A stretch of 64,000 nucleotides of DNA from Acinetobacter sp. A47. Its GTDB lineage: Bacteria > Pseudomonadota > Gammaproteobacteria > Pseudomonadales > Moraxellaceae. Positions 1-9,236 of the stretch are shown piece after piece (position 1 is the first letter of the stretch; the number at the start of each line of letters is the position of its first letter). The stretch is from positions 248,001-312,000 of the forward strand of contig NZ_JSUS01000064.1 in the NCBI RefSeq assembly GCF_000805455.1, in the 5' to 3' direction. A model generated the notes under the pieces. That model saw nothing but the letters and a program-made list of their open reading frames with translations, did not search any database and had not been told where the DNA came from. Both the position numbers and the translations under genes were made by a program.

Positions 1-16
1 CATAAGATAAACATCC

Positions 17-47
17 AAAAGGGCATTATAAATTTATGATAATGCCC
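17..47 (-). terminator. Rho-independent terminator of fbp
   Basis: A 9-bp stem (GGGCATTAT at 21-29 with ATAATGCCC at 39-47) closes an AT-rich loop. Read leftward, it is followed by a short T run (17-20). It lies just after the stop codon of fbp. Confidence 0.75.
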
Positions 48-63
48 TGATTATAAAAATTAA

Positions 64-1035
64 TTAGTGATAGCTGGTCACGCGTTCAACTTCATTTTTT
101 GAACCGATAATCACAGGAACACGTTGATGCAGTTCAGTCGGCTGGATCTCGAGAATACGGACACGACCTGTTGTCGACGCACCGCCGGCCTGTTCAATCA
201 GCATGCTCATCGGATTCGCTTCATACATCAGGCGTAAACGACCTGCTTTTTTAGGGTCTTTCAAGTCATATGGATAAAGGAAGATACCGCCACGGCATAA
301 GATACGGTGAATGTCACCCACCATACATGCCACCCAGCGCATATTGAAGTCTTTTTCACGGACTGAAGTTTTACCCGCAAGTAACTCATCAATATAACGT
401 TTTACCGGATTTTCCCAATGACGCTGGTTGGATGCATTGATGGCAAATTCTTGAGTATCGGCTGAAACCTGAACTTTTTCAGATGTTAACAAGAAGCTTT
501 GTGATGTCGGGTCAAAGGTAAAGAACGCTACACCTGCGCCTACTGTCAGAGCCAACATGGTAGAAGGGCCATAAAGTACATAACCCGCAGCAACCTGCTC
601 TGTACCTGCCTGCATAAAATCAGCCGCCTGAGTGATGGCATTTTTTGCTGGAAGGATAGAGAAAATAGTACCTACACACATATTGATGTCGATATTGCTT
701 GAACCGTCTAACGGGTCAAATAACACCAGATATTTGCCATTTTCCTGAGCTGGTGTAAAGTCATCCAGTTCTTCTGAAGCCAAGCCGCCTACTTGCGGAT
801 GTACTTTTAAGGCATCAATCAGGTAGTCGTTAGAAATGACATCTAGTTTTTTTTGTGTTTCACCCTGAACATTTTCGTTGCCAGCGCTGCCCAAAATACC
901 GGCTAAAGCACCTTTTTGTAAGGCTTGATCAATGGTCTGGCAAGTGGCTGCAATTGTTTCGATGACTTGTGCCAGCTCTGGAGTCAAATTCCCATTTTGT
1001 TGTTCTAGGTATTGGGTCAAAGTAAGGTTTGACAT
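64..1035 (-). CDS. fbp: Class I fructose-1,6-bisphosphatase
   Basis: Hydrolyses fructose 1,6-bisphosphate to fructose 6-phosphate, the committed step of gluconeogenesis, in the cytoplasm. The 323-residue length is normal for class I enzymes. The metal- and phosphate-binding motif [10 protein letters not shown] is at residues 107-116, with the acidic pair EE at 88-89 upstream. A GGAG ribosome-binding site precedes the ATG. The gene stands alone with its own terminator; its neighbour on the right is transcribed away from it. Many Acinetobacter grow on organic acids rather than sugars, which would make this enzyme central to carbon flow (inference). Confidence 0.97.
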   Translation of the reverse strand: MSNLTLTQYLEQQNGNLTPELAQVIETIAATCQTIDQALQKGALAGILGSAGNENVQGETQKKLDVISNDYLIDALKVHPQVGGLASEELDDFTPAQENGKYLVLFDPLDGSSNIDINMCVGTIFSILPAKNAITQAADFMQAGTEQVAAGYVLYGPSTMLALTVGAGVAFFTFDPTSQSFLLTSEKVQVSADTQEFAINASNQRHWENPVKRYIDELLAGKTSVREKDFNMRWVACMVGDIHRILCRGGIFLYPYDLKDPKKAGRLRLMYEANPMSMLIEQAGGASTTGRVRILEIQPTELHQRVPVIIGSKNEVERVTSYH

Positions 1036-1211
1036 ATTGAATAGCTCCGCTTTAGCCGTGTCAAAAATTGATAAAAAAGAATGTGGCTATTCTAGATGAG
1101 ATCGCCTGAAAATAAAAATTATCTTACTTTATTTATGTTGCTTTTATGATTACAACTGCATCATTACATGATATGTTGGGTGGATACTAGACAGGATGTT
1201 TGGAGATGAAG

Positions 1212-1403
1212 ATGTCAACCAAGAGTTTTGAGGCAACGCCCACGCCAAGCGAACCCATTAGTTTAGAAACGATTTCTAAAGAAAATGTGCAAGAGGCCTG
1301 GAAAGAGTATGAGGCAAAGCCTGAGTATAAAGAGTTTAACAAGCACGATCTGATTGAGTCGATGCAGCCGAAGTCAGATGCAGATGCACACTCTAAACTC
1401 TGA
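1212..1403 (+). CDS. Small hypothetical protein (63 aa)
   Basis: A short, charged, probably soluble protein rich in Glu, Lys and Ser, without cysteines, a signal peptide or a membrane segment. I do not recognise a family. I chose the ATG at 1212 because GGAG at 1202-1205 sits at ideal spacing; a TTG at 1200 and an ATG at 1206 in the same frame have no usable site. The central part (NVQEAWKEYEAKPEYKEF) looks helical. It ends just before a bidirectional terminator shared with the convergent pal gene, which supports a real transcript. Function unknown. Confidence 0.6.
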   Translation: MSTKSFEATPTPSEPISLETISKENVQEAWKEYEAKPEYKEFNKHDLIESMQPKSDADAHSKL

Positions 1404-1411
1404 TCTCGCAT

Positions 1412-1444
1412 AAAAAAATGCTCACCATAGGTGAGCATTTTTTT
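1412..1444. terminator. Bidirectional terminator between the small gene and pal
   Basis: A nearly perfect 15-bp stem: A7-TGCTCACC at 1412-1426 pairs with its complement at 1430-1444 around a 3-nt loop. The A and T runs on both sides let it stop rightward transcription from the small gene and leftward transcription of the tol-pal operon. Confidence 0.88.
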
Positions 1445-1463
1445 ATGTATTGCCGTTTCAGCA

Positions 1464-2030
1464 TTATTTTAATAATGGCGGCACAGCTTCATAATTAATT
1501 TCTACACGACGGTTCTCTTTCCATGCTGCTTCATCATGGCCCGCATTAACAGGAGATTCCTTGCCATAGCTGACAGCTTCCAGCTGTTGCGGATTTACGC
1601 CATTGGTAATCAGGAAGCTTTCAACTGCTTTGGCACGACGTTCGCCCAGTGCCATGTTGTATTCACGTGTACCACGCTCATCGGTATGACCTGTCAGGGC
1701 GACACGAGAGTTGGCGTTGGCAACTAAAAATTGAGCATGTGCCTGAAGGGTCTGGTAGTCTTCGTTAGACAGATCACTACTGTCATAGTTAAAGTGAACA
1801 ACACGTTTTGCCAGGAAGGCTTTATTGGCAGCTGTCACGCCTTTTGAAGATGCGCCAGCCAGATTTTGGGCATTTAAAGCCGCATCTTCACTTAAGCCTT
1901 CCGTACTTACAGTAGCTGAACCATTTGGCGTGTTGCCTGCAGTAATTTCGGCCGCAGGCTTACGGCTGGCACATCCCGTAAAAACGAGAGTGGCAGCAAT
2001 CAATGGAAGCGTTAGATATTTAATGTTCAT
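1464..2030 (-). CDS. pal: Peptidoglycan-associated lipoprotein Pal
   Basis: Outer-membrane lipoprotein that binds peptidoglycan and TolB and helps constrict the outer membrane during division. From the ATG at 2030 (GGAG just upstream) the protein is 188 residues, with a lipobox ending at Cys20 (VFTGC). The OmpA-like domain covers about residues 75-182, with TGHTDERG at 113-120 and NRRVEI at 173-178 marking the diaminopimelate-binding site. A longer reading from 2096 would put 22 extra residues before the signal peptide and is unlikely. It is the last gene of the tol-pal operon, 22 nt after tolB. No cpoB follows it. Confidence 0.97.
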   Translation of the reverse strand: MNIKYLTLPLIAATLVFTGCASRKPAAEITAGNTPNGSATVSTEGLSEDAALNAQNLAGASSKGVTAANKAFLAKRVVHFNYDSSDLSNEDYQTLQAHAQFLVANANSRVALTGHTDERGTREYNMALGERRAKAVESFLITNGVNPQQLEAVSYGKESPVNAGHDEAAWKENRRVEINYEAVPPLLK

Positions 2031-2052
2031 ATAATTCTCCAATACATTAAAC

Positions 2053-3336
2053 TTATTTTGGTGCCCAAGCTGGTTCACGAACTTCACCCTGTTCACTTGG
2101 TAAATTCATGCGGAACCGGCCGTCAGTAGACATGACCGACAATAAACCGCGATTACCTTCACGTGTGGCATAAACAACCATTTGGCCATTTGGCGAGAAG
2201 CTTGGCGATTCATCTAAACTGGTTGGCGTGAGAATGTTGGTAATCCCGGTGTTGATATCCTGGATGGCAACTTTGTAACTGCTGCCACTTGGGCGATGTA
2301 CGAGCGCGATTTTCTTACCATCTGCACTTAATGTACCGCGGGCATTGAATGCTCCTTTAAAGGTCAGGCGCTTAACCGAGCTGTCATCAAAGCTATAGCG
2401 ATAGATTTGTGGTGAACCGCCGCGATCCGAGGTAAAGATGAATGATTTGCCATCTGGTGCGTAACGTGCTTCAGTGTCAATAGCCGAGTCATTGGTCATG
2501 CGCTGAACCTGACGAGTGCTCAAGTCCATTTGATAGACTTCCGGGTTGCCATGCATAGAGGCAGTAAACAGCATTGATTTGCCATCTGGTGAAAAGCTTG
2601 GTGCGCCATTTAATCCGCGGAAGCTGGCCAAGACTTCACGTTGGCCTGTTGCTAAATCTTGCAGATAAATTGCAGGTCGTTTGGTTTCAAACGAAACGTA
2701 AGCAATTTTCTTGGCATCAGGTGTCCATGCCGGGGAAAGGATCGGGTCACGTGATGACAATACTGTTTTAGGCTGTTCACCATCTGTATCCGCAATTTGC
2801 AGGGTATAACGCTGGGCAGGGGTTGCCTGATTACGGAGTACATAGGCAATACGGCCACTAAAGTCGCCTGCAATACCGGTTAATGCCTGATAAATGGTAT
2901 CACTGATCAGGTGTCCTGCCTGACGTACGCGTGAGCGTGGTACTGTCAGGACTTCATTGAGTAGGTATTGCTGTTTTTGTACATCGTACAACTGGTAGTG
3001 AATTTCAAACGTGTTGGCATCAACAGCTTTCATTTGACCAACGACAACATAAGGCACGCCAGCAGTTTGCCAGTCACTTGCCTGAACCTGGTTCAGGCTT
3101 GCAGTTGCTGGCAGGTTTTGTGATGCACTGGTAAAACGTCCTGAACGGTTTAAGTCACTTTCCACAATTGGATAGATCGCATTGTCATTGGCAAATGGGA
3201 TGATTGCGATTTTGGGTGCCTGTTCAGGGGCTTTGGCAATTTCAAGATGTAATTGAGCAAAGGTTGCTGTTGGAACAACTGTGCCAATTGCAGCGAAAAC
3301 TGCCAGAGAGATGAGATGCTTACGAGTCTTGTCCAT
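2053..3336 (-). CDS. tolB: Tol-Pal system periplasmic protein TolB
   Basis: Periplasmic beta-propeller that shuttles between Pal and TolA. A Sec signal peptide covers about residues 1-28 (cleavage near TATFA-Q). The N-terminal domain is followed by propeller blades with repeated motifs such as [27 protein letters not shown] and [14 protein letters not shown] over residues 200-420. The 427-residue length is usual. It lies between tolA and pal; a 98-bp gap to tolA holds a long hairpin (3387-3419). Confidence 0.97.
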   Translation of the reverse strand: MDKTRKHLISLAVFAAIGTVVPTATFAQLHLEIAKAPEQAPKIAIIPFANDNAIYPIVESDLNRSGRFTSASQNLPATASLNQVQASDWQTAGVPYVVVGQMKAVDANTFEIHYQLYDVQKQQYLLNEVLTVPRSRVRQAGHLISDTIYQALTGIAGDFSGRIAYVLRNQATPAQRYTLQIADTDGEQPKTVLSSRDPILSPAWTPDAKKIAYVSFETKRPAIYLQDLATGQREVLASFRGLNGAPSFSPDGKSMLFTASMHGNPEVYQMDLSTRQVQRMTNDSAIDTEARYAPDGKSFIFTSDRGGSPQIYRYSFDDSSVKRLTFKGAFNARGTLSADGKKIALVHRPSGSSYKVAIQDINTGITNILTPTSLDESPSFSPNGQMVVYATREGNRGLLSVMSTDGRFRMNLPSEQGEVREPAWAPK

Positions 3337-3386
3337 AGTTACAATTACTTGCGTCGTATTTTTGTGGCTGTTGATTATTTAACATA

Positions 3387-3419
3387 GTTACAGGCTTTGT
3401 GCTATTAAAAGCCTGTAAC
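3387..3419 (-). other. Perfect 12-bp hairpin between tolA and tolB
   Basis: GTTACAGGCTTT at 3387-3398 pairs exactly with AAAGCCTGTAAC at 3408-3419 around a 9-nt loop. There is no T run on the leftward side, so it is not a classic terminator. In the operon mRNA it could stabilise the tolA 3' end, mark a processing site or lower tolB expression. Confidence 0.55.
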
Positions 3420-3434
3420 GTTAACTATTCATTA

Positions 3435-4826
3435 CTATTTTGCAGTAAAACTTGAGGTAAAGCTTCTTGCCTCACGTCGTGCTACAGGATCATCAGGCAT
3501 TGGATAAGGCGCAGCAGCGCGAACAGCTGCCTCTACGCTTGCTTTTACATCTGGATCACTGGCTGAAACAACAACAGATAGGACAGCACCGCTATCGCTG
3601 AGGGTTACACGTGCACTAGCACGTTGTCCTGAAGAACCAGCTGGCATATTCCATGCACGATAGATTTTTTGTTCAAAATCCCGTTTGGCAGTTGAAGCTA
3701 CACGTTTGGCATCTGCTTTTTTCTGGGCCGCTTCTTGTTCCGCTTTTTTGGCAGCGGCAGCTTTAGCATCCGCCTCAGCTTCTGCTTTTCGTTTCGCCTC
3801 TGCATCTGCTTTAGCTTTGGCATCCGCTTCGGCCTTGCGTTTGGCCTCTGCATTGGCTTTAGCCTTGGCATCTGCTTCAGCCTTACGTTTCACGTCTGCA
3901 TCTGCTTTAGCTTTGGCATCTGCTTCGGCCTTCCGTTTCGCTTCTGCATTGGCCTTAGCCTTGGCATCTGCTTCAGCCTTACGTTTTGCATCCGCGTCCG
4001 CTTTAGCTTTGGCATCTGCCTCGGCTTTGCGTTTCGCCTCTGCATTGGCTTTAGCTTTGGCATCTGCCTCGGCCTTACGTTTTGCTTCTGCTTCCGCTTT
4101 AGCTCTGGCGTCTGCTTCGGCTCTACGTTTTGCCTCTGCGTCCGCTTTACGTTTTGCCTCCGCTTCGGCTTTGCGTTTCGCTTCTTGCTGAGCTTGAAGC
4201 TTGGCATTTTCAGCCGCTTTTTGCTGTTTTAGCTTGGCATCTTGCTCTGCTTTTTGACGTGCCTTGGCATCGGCTTCAGCTTTTGCATTCTGCTCAGCTC
4301 TGCGTCTGGCATCCGCTTCACTTTTCGCCTTTGCATCGGCTTCATTTTTAGCTTTTACTTCAGCCTGACGTTTTGCTTCAGCATCTGCACGTTGTTTTTG
4401 TGCTTGTGCCTCTGCGAGTTTGCGTTGTTGTTCAACTTGTTTGGCACGGGCAGCTTCATCGGCCTGTCGTTTTTGTTCAGCCAGTTTTGCTTGCTGTGCC
4501 TGTTCTGCCTTTTGCTTTTGGGCTGCAAGTTGTTGTGCAGTAGGGGGTGGAGGGGCGACAGGAATAGTTTCAGTTAAGGTTGGATCGACATTTGGGCTGA
4601 CCACTTCCGGTGCCTGTTTGTCAGCAGTCACTTGCTGTTCAGGATGCTGTAACGATGGGGGTAAATCTTCTGGCTTCACCAAAATAGTGGTGAGTTTTTT
4701 AGGCTCTTCTGGTGGTTTGCTCAAGCCTAAAAACAGTAAGCCAACAATAGCGATTGCATGCACACCGAGTGTGAAACCCAGCGCAATCGCATTTTGCTTA
4801 AAAGGTGGCTCTTGAAATTTTTTCAT
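3435..4826 (-). CDS. tolA: Cell envelope integrity protein TolA
   Basis: Inner-membrane protein that links the TolQR motor to TolB and Pal. Domain I has one membrane helix at about residues 17-36. A Pro-rich linker covers roughly 80-100. Domain II is a very long Ala/Lys/Glu/Asp-rich helix, residues 100-375, containing six 16-residue tandem repeats (248-343). Domain III, residues 380-463, is the globular C-terminal domain with the family-typical FEQKIYRAWNMP and an RVTL-D-G pattern. At 463 residues it is longer than E. coli TolA (421), mostly from the repeats. It starts 3 nt after the tolR stop codon. Confidence 0.95.
   Translation of the reverse strand: MKKFQEPPFKQNAIALGFTLGVHAIAIVGLLFLGLSKPPEEPKKLTTILVKPEDLPPSLQHPEQQVTADKQAPEVVSPNVDPTLTETIPVAPPPPTAQQLAAQKQKAEQAQQAKLAEQKRQADEAARAKQVEQQRKLAEAQAQKQRADAEAKRQAEVKAKNEADAKAKSEADARRRAEQNAKAEADAKARQKAEQDAKLKQQKAAENAKLQAQQEAKRKAEAEAKRKADAEAKRRAEADARAKAEAEAKRKAEADAKAKANAEAKRKAEADAKAKADADAKRKAEADAKAKANAEAKRKAEADAKAKADADVKRKAEADAKAKANAEAKRKAEADAKAKADAEAKRKAEAEADAKAAAAKKAEQEAAQKKADAKRVASTAKRDFEQKIYRAWNMPAGSSGQRASARVTLSDSGAVLSVVVSASDPDVKASVEAAVRAAAPYPMPDDPVARREARSFTSSFTAK
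3798..4085 (-). repeat. Six 48-bp tandem repeats in the tolA helix
   Basis: Residues 248-343 of TolA are six copies of a 16-residue unit, AKRKAEADAKAKANAE, with odd copies ending NAE and the others DAD or DAE. At DNA level this is a 48-bp unit, or a 96-bp super-unit. The period allows slipped-strand or recombinational changes of helix length in steps of 16 residues. Confidence 0.85.
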
Positions 4827-4829
4827 AGC

Positions 4830-5282
4830 TTATTTTAACGGCTCGGTCAGTAAGCCAACTTGAGTTAGGCCGGCTTCTTGTAGACTCGCCATGAGTGAAA
4901 CCACTTCACCATAAGGACGAGATTTATCACCATTCACCAGAACAGTCAGCTGTTTATTATCTTGCTCGGCTTGTGTTTGAGCTTCACTCAAAAGCGTTTC
5001 AAGCTGTTCCAATGATAAAGGTTCACTGCCTTTGTGTTCTTGATACTGCAAAAAGATATTACCGTCTTTGCCAATTGTAACCATTGCTGGCATATCTTTT
5101 GATTCGATAGGGTGATTGTTAGCTTGTGGCAAATCCACCTTAATGCCACTGGTGATCATGGGTGCAGTGACCATGAAAATAACCAGTAGTACCAGCATGA
5201 CATCGATATAAGGAACGACGTTCATATCACTTTTCAGTGGTTTTTTGATGCGTTCAAAACGTCCAGATCGTTGAATCGCCAT
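4830..5282 (-). CDS. tolR: Tol-Pal system protein TolR
   Basis: Motor subunit of the TolQR proton channel in the inner membrane; it couples proton flow to TolA movement. The 150-residue protein has one N-terminal membrane helix (about 22-44) carrying the essential Asp in PYIDVMLVLLVIFMV, then a periplasmic ExbD/TolR domain. Its start codon overlaps the tolQ stop by one base (5282), pointing to translational coupling. Confidence 0.95.
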   Translation of the reverse strand: MAIQRSGRFERIKKPLKSDMNVVPYIDVMLVLLVIFMVTAPMITSGIKVDLPQANNHPIESKDMPAMVTIGKDGNIFLQYQEHKGSEPLSLEQLETLLSEAQTQAEQDNKQLTVLVNGDKSRPYGEVVSLMASLQEAGLTQVGLLTEPLK

Positions 5283-5980
5283 TATGCATCTTCCTGTGTC
5301 GTTCCAATTGCCTGACGCTGTAATAGGGCGACCATTTCCTCTGCAAACAGGGCGCGATCTGAATAAATAGATTCACCTTTTGCAGTAAAGTGGTTAAACG
5401 CAAGTACAGCCGGAATTGCAGCAAATAAGCCGATAGCTGTTGCAATCAGCGCCTCTGCGATGCCTGGAGCAACGGTTGCCAAAGTCACCTGATCTACTGC
5501 AGCCAGCCCGATGAAGGCATTCATAATGCCCCAGACCGTACCAAATAAACCAATATAAGGTGCAACAGAACCAATGCTGGCAAGCGCACCTAAACCTTGT
5601 TCCAGACCAGCTTGATCACGACTTAAACCGACACGCAGAATACGTTCAGTACCTTCGATGGTCTGGTTGGTATCTGCTTTACGTTTTTGTAATTTGAAAA
5701 ACTCGCCTAAGCCTTGGTAGAACACATCTTCCAGACCACGGCGTTTAGAGTTGAGTTGAGCATTGTTGTAGAGGGTGTTTAATTCGGCACCTGACCAGAA
5801 CATCTTTTGAAAATGCTCATCATCTTGACCTGCTTTTTTGAAGCCCATATGTAATTTGGCAATCAGGTACCAGCTATAAATTGAAGCAAGTAACAAGATC
5901 AGCATGACCAGCTGTACCACAGGACTTGCTTGCAAAATAAGGTCGGAGATGTGTAGAGAAGATTCTAAATTAGTTGCCAT
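5282..5980 (-). CDS. tolQ: Tol-Pal system protein TolQ
   Basis: MotA/TolQ/ExbB-family channel subunit of the Tol motor. The 232-residue protein has a first membrane helix at about residues 17-38, a cytoplasmic domain, then two further helices around 135-160 and 175-198. The conserved stretch APYIGLFGTVWGIMNAF lies in the second helix. It follows ybgC by 24 nt and precedes tolR with a one-base overlap. Confidence 0.96.
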   Translation of the reverse strand: MATNLESSLHISDLILQASPVVQLVMLILLLASIYSWYLIAKLHMGFKKAGQDDEHFQKMFWSGAELNTLYNNAQLNSKRRGLEDVFYQGLGEFFKLQKRKADTNQTIEGTERILRVGLSRDQAGLEQGLGALASIGSVAPYIGLFGTVWGIMNAFIGLAAVDQVTLATVAPGIAEALIATAIGLFAAIPAVLAFNHFTAKGESIYSDRALFAEEMVALLQRQAIGTTQEDA

Positions 5981-6004
5981 AAGTTACTGTGCCGAAAGTT
6001 TATT

Positions 6005-6412
6005 TTAGTCCTGTGCCAATTCTTTTTGAATCAGGTCACGAATTTCATCAGGAAGCCGGCGTGGCATTAGCTCTTTGTTTAAACATGCCAACACGACCTC
6101 ACCTGAAGCCAGCAAGATTTCACCACGATAAATATTTTGTTGCAACACAAATGATGCTGCTTTACACGAAATAACACGTGCTGTAACGGTAATTAAATCA
6201 TCCATTAATATTGGACGTACATATTTGACAGCAATCTGGTGTACCACAAAGCTGTAATCTTTTTGGTGCCAGTAATGATCCACACCTGCGGCACGTAACC
6301 ATTCTGTCCGTGCCCGTTCCATAAAGCGGATATGGTTGGCATGGTAGACAATGCCGCCGGCATCGGTGTCTTCAATGTAAACACGAATATTGAACTCAAA
6401 ATGATTAGCCAT
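6005..6412 (-). CDS. ybgC: Tol-Pal system-associated acyl-CoA thioesterase YbgC
   Basis: Hot-dog fold acyl-CoA thioesterase, conventionally the first gene of tol-pal operons and linked to phospholipid metabolism at the inner membrane. The catalytic motif DTDAGGIVYHANH is at residues 15-27. The 135-residue length is typical. The operon promoter should lie in 6413-6558, but I could not fix its elements by eye. Confidence 0.95.
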   Translation of the reverse strand: MANHFEFNIRVYIEDTDAGGIVYHANHIRFMERARTEWLRAAGVDHYWHQKDYSFVVHQIAVKYVRPILMDDLITVTARVISCKAASFVLQQNIYRGEILLASGEVVLACLNKELMPRRLPDEIRDLIQKELAQD

Positions 6413-6514
6413 GTGTTTTACCTATTTCCATGTTCAGTAAGCTGCAATCAGGGAATGATATGGTCTGAACAGAAAGATGGAAATAGTAATAAATAACATA
6501 TTGTTGAGTCGGGC

Positions 6515-6544
6515 AAAAAAATAAGCCCTGCAATGCGGGCTTAT
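6515..6544 (-). terminator. Terminator after the lipoprotein gene
   Basis: ATAAGCCC at 6521-6528 pairs with GGGCTTAT at 6537-6544, and a 7-base A run (6515-6521) reads as T on the leftward transcript. It separates the lipoprotein gene from ybgC. Confidence 0.75.
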
Positions 6545-6558
6545 GAACATGAATCTGT

Positions 6559-7455
6559 TTACAGGAGTTCATCCCATTCTTGTACCAGGGTTTGTACCAG
6601 TTTTCCGTCTGCATACGTATTGATTAATGCTTTGGCATCGGTTGTCTGGCGGATCGAGATCGTATTTTTCTGGTTGTAAAGATCGGTAATTTCAACATTT
6701 GCTGAATGAGGTTTGAAATTATAAAGGTCATCGGCTGAGGTGAAATTAAAATTTGAGGCAAAGTTTACTGAAAAAACTTGGCCATTGGATTCTCCATTCA
6801 TTTTACCTTTAGCAAAATCTTCGATACGTCCGGTAGATTTATAATAATTTGAGAGAAGCTGATAATTATATAGGGTATATAAATAATGATTTCTATCCCC
6901 ATATTTTTCGATAAACTTAAGTGTAGAATGATCAGTTTCATAGCTTTCACTTATCAGGTTATTCGCCGGTGACGTAGCAATATGAGTTATTTTGCCATTA
7001 AAAACGATTGAGTTTTCGGCCAGCTCAATATTTATTTCCGATAGATTCAGGTCATTTTTCTGGAGGCTGCTGGTGCTATTGTCAGTGGACTGGATAGTGC
7101 CGGAAACTGTTCCCGGGAACTGGCTTCCTTGTGATGAAGCCTTGAAGTTTTTACAATGGTCGAGTGTAACACTCTTGTTGCTATTGAGTTTTACCGTTCC
7201 TGTTTCACACGAAAAATCTGCGCTATTTACACTATTATAAATACCCTGTGTAAGCATCCCTATAAAAAATAAGATATTGTCCGATTCAGTGGAGAGGTTT
7301 ACTACTGCTTCGCTAATGGTTTCTGTCGTTTCTGGCTTATTATAATCGAGTTTTTCTTTACCATTAAAACTGGTCTGGCTATCACTGCCACCACCGCAAG
7401 CTGTTAATAATAATGCCCCTGAACATATAAAAGAAGTGAATAATCTGTTTGTCAT
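6559..7455 (-). CDS. Uncharacterised outer-membrane-type lipoprotein
   Basis: A 298-residue protein with a lipoprotein signal peptide; the lipobox LLTAC ends at Cys20 and is followed by GGGSDS. Glycine at +2 fits sorting to the outer membrane. The mature part is Ser/Thr/Asn-rich with alternating hydrophobic residues, suggesting beta structure. Two cysteines in the first half (within FSCETG and DHCKNF) could form a disulfide. I recognise no family. It is monocistronic, with its own terminator, between ruvB and the tol-pal operon. An accessory surface lipoprotein is the most that can be inferred. Confidence 0.85.
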   Translation of the reverse strand: MTNRLFTSFICSGALLLTACGGGSDSQTSFNGKEKLDYNKPETTETISEAVVNLSTESDNILFFIGMLTQGIYNSVNSADFSCETGTVKLNSNKSVTLDHCKNFKASSQGSQFPGTVSGTIQSTDNSTSSLQKNDLNLSEINIELAENSIVFNGKITHIATSPANNLISESYETDHSTLKFIEKYGDRNHYLYTLYNYQLLSNYYKSTGRIEDFAKGKMNGESNGQVFSVNFASNFNFTSADDLYNFKPHSANVEITDLYNQKNTISIRQTTDAKALINTYADGKLVQTLVQEWDELL

Positions 7456-7577
7456 TTCTTGCCCCTTTATCTAAATATTGAGTGGTTAAAATATATTTTT
7501 TTATTTTAACCGGGCGAGTATAACAGGAATTTTTATTTAGAATATCGTGCTTTAATTTTTATTGATAAACGAACATG

Positions 7578-7610
7578 AGAGTAAATACCAATGGCTACGG
7601 TATTTACTCT
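7578..7610. other. Perfect 12-bp hairpin downstream of ruvB
   Basis: AGAGTAAATACC at 7578-7589 pairs with GGTATTTACTCT at 7599-7610 around a 9-nt loop. No T run follows on either strand. Its geometry is the same as the tolA-tolB hairpin: 12-bp stem, 9-nt loop. It may end or protect the ruvB transcript. Confidence 0.55.
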
Positions 7611-7619
7611 GTGCCGGAT

Positions 7620-8615
7620 TTATTCTGGCGGTGTCATACCAAACTGCAAATAGGCCATATTGGTAGCAATACGCCCACGTGCCGTACGCATTACATAACC
7701 TTGCTGAATTAAATATGGCTCAATCACGTCTTCAAGTGTTCCGCTGTCTTCTGCCATCGCTGCGGCTAAAGCTTCAACACCGGTTGGTCGTCCTTCAAAG
7801 CGTTCCAGCAACATACTCAGATAACGACGATCAAGTGTATCTAAACCGGCTTTATCCACATTGAGCATATCCAGCGCACGTTGTGCCATCTCCTGGGTGA
7901 CTTCACCGGTACCTTTGACTTGGGCATAGTCGCGAACCCGGCGTAATAAACGGTTGGCAATACGGGGGGTACCACGAGAGCGACGGGCAATTTCGGTTGA
8001 ACCTTCATGGGTAATCGGTACGTCCATCAAATTGGCAGAACGTGTCACGATGTGCGTCAGGTCTTCAACCGAATAGAACTCTAAGCGTTGCACAATCCCA
8101 AAACGGTCACGCAGGGGCGAGGTCAATAAACCTGCCCGTGTTGTGGCTGCAACAAGGGTAAAGGGGGGCAGGTCGAGCTTGATTGAGCGGGCCGCAGGGC
8201 CTTCACCGATCATGATATCCAGCTGATAATCTTCCATCGCCGGATACAGAATTTCTTCAATTACAGGGGAGAGGCGATGAATCTCGTCAATAAACAGCAC
8301 ATCACCTTCTTCCAGATTGGTCAGCATGGCAGCCAAATCGCCAGCACGTTCCAGTACCGGGCCTGAAGTCGACTTTAAATTACCGCCCATTTCACGCGCG
8401 ATAATATTCGCCAAGGTCGTTTTACCCAAGCCCGGCGGGCCAAAAATCAGGGTATGGTCGAGTGCCTCGCCACGACCGCGCGCGGCACCAATGAAGATTT
8501 CCATTTGCTCACGGACAACCGGCTGGCCGATGTAGTCTGCCAGTGAAGTCGGGCGAATGGCGCGGTCAAAATGATCTTCAGGCTTTTCTGTTCCGCTAAT
8601 AAGACGATCTTGCAT
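7620..8615 (-). CDS. ruvB: Holliday junction branch migration ATPase RuvB
   Basis: Hexameric AAA+ motor that, with RuvA, drives Holliday-junction branch migration in recombinational repair. Walker [10 protein letters not shown] is at residues 59-67 and Walker B VLFIDEIH at 106-113. The C-terminal winged helix ends with the family-typical RTARGR...Y near residue 315. It is 331 residues and follows ruvA by 7 nt, so the two are co-transcribed. Confidence 0.97.
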   Translation of the reverse strand: MQDRLISGTEKPEDHFDRAIRPTSLADYIGQPVVREQMEIFIGAARGRGEALDHTLIFGPPGLGKTTLANIIAREMGGNLKSTSGPVLERAGDLAAMLTNLEEGDVLFIDEIHRLSPVIEEILYPAMEDYQLDIMIGEGPAARSIKLDLPPFTLVAATTRAGLLTSPLRDRFGIVQRLEFYSVEDLTHIVTRSANLMDVPITHEGSTEIARRSRGTPRIANRLLRRVRDYAQVKGTGEVTQEMAQRALDMLNVDKAGLDTLDRRYLSMLLERFEGRPTGVEALAAAMAEDSGTLEDVIEPYLIQQGYVMRTARGRIATNMAYLQFGMTPPE

Positions 8616-8622
8616 ATATCTA

Positions 8623-9228
8623 TTACTTCATCATGGATTTAAGCGCAGCACGGATAATATCGGCTGACTCGGTAAAGTCTGCCTTGACGGCAGCAACGGC
8701 TTTTTGTGCTTCAGCCGGCTTATAACCGAGAGATTGTAATGCGGCTTCGGCTTCGGCAACAGGTGAGTTGGACATAAACTGGATTTGCGTTGCTACAGCA
8801 TTGCTTGAGCCACCTGCAGGATGGGCCAATGCTTTAAAGCGGTCACGTAATTCAATCATTAGACGTTCAGCTGTTTTCTTGCCTACACCCGGGACTTTCA
8901 CCAGGGTATTGACATCATCATGTTCAATGCTATGGATTAGCAGTTCCACACTCAAGGTTGAGAGAATACCGAGTGCCATTTTAGGCCCTACACCATTCAC
9001 TTTGAGAAGTGTGCGGAAAATGGTTTTTTCCTGAGCATCGCTAAAACCATACAGTTGCTGCGCATCTTCACGGACCACCAAATGCGTCCATAATGTGACT
9101 TTTTGTCCTTTTTGTAATTGGCAAAATGTCGAAAGTGGTGTATCGACTTCATAACCAACACCATTTACATTGAGTAATACGGTTGGGGCTTCCAGGGCAA
9201 ACACTTCGCCAATCAAACATCCGATCAT
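8623..9228 (-). CDS. ruvA: Holliday junction binding protein RuvA
   Basis: Tetrameric DNA-binding partner of RuvB. The 201-residue protein begins MIGCLIGEV, the usual OB-fold start, so I chose the ATG at 9228. A GTG at 9240 in the same frame overlaps the upstream stop codon as GTGA and would add four residues. Two helix-hairpin-helix motifs are visible ([16 protein letters not shown] and [15 protein letters not shown]), followed by a linker and the RuvB-binding C-terminal domain. ruvC is not in this cluster. Confidence 0.96.
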   Translation of the reverse strand: MIGCLIGEVFALEAPTVLLNVNGVGYEVDTPLSTFCQLQKGQKVTLWTHLVVREDAQQLYGFSDAQEKTIFRTLLKVNGVGPKMALGILSTLSVELLIHSIEHDDVNTLVKVPGVGKKTAERLMIELRDRFKALAHPAGGSSNAVATQIQFMSNSPVAEAEAALQSLGYKPAEAQKAVAAVKADFTESADIIRAALKSMMK

Positions 9229-9236
9229 TGAATCTT

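Noticed and set aside
1187..1438. 83-codon leftward frame opposite the small 63-residue gene
   Set aside because: The rightward frame has a well-spaced GGAG and ends before a terminator. The leftward frame begins inside that terminator and has no site.
3685..4577. Long rightward frames rich in Ala/Ser or Phe/Cys opposite tolA
   Set aside because: They are the mirror of the highly repetitive tolA codons. They have no ribosome-binding sites, and a real TolA with all domains lies on the other strand.
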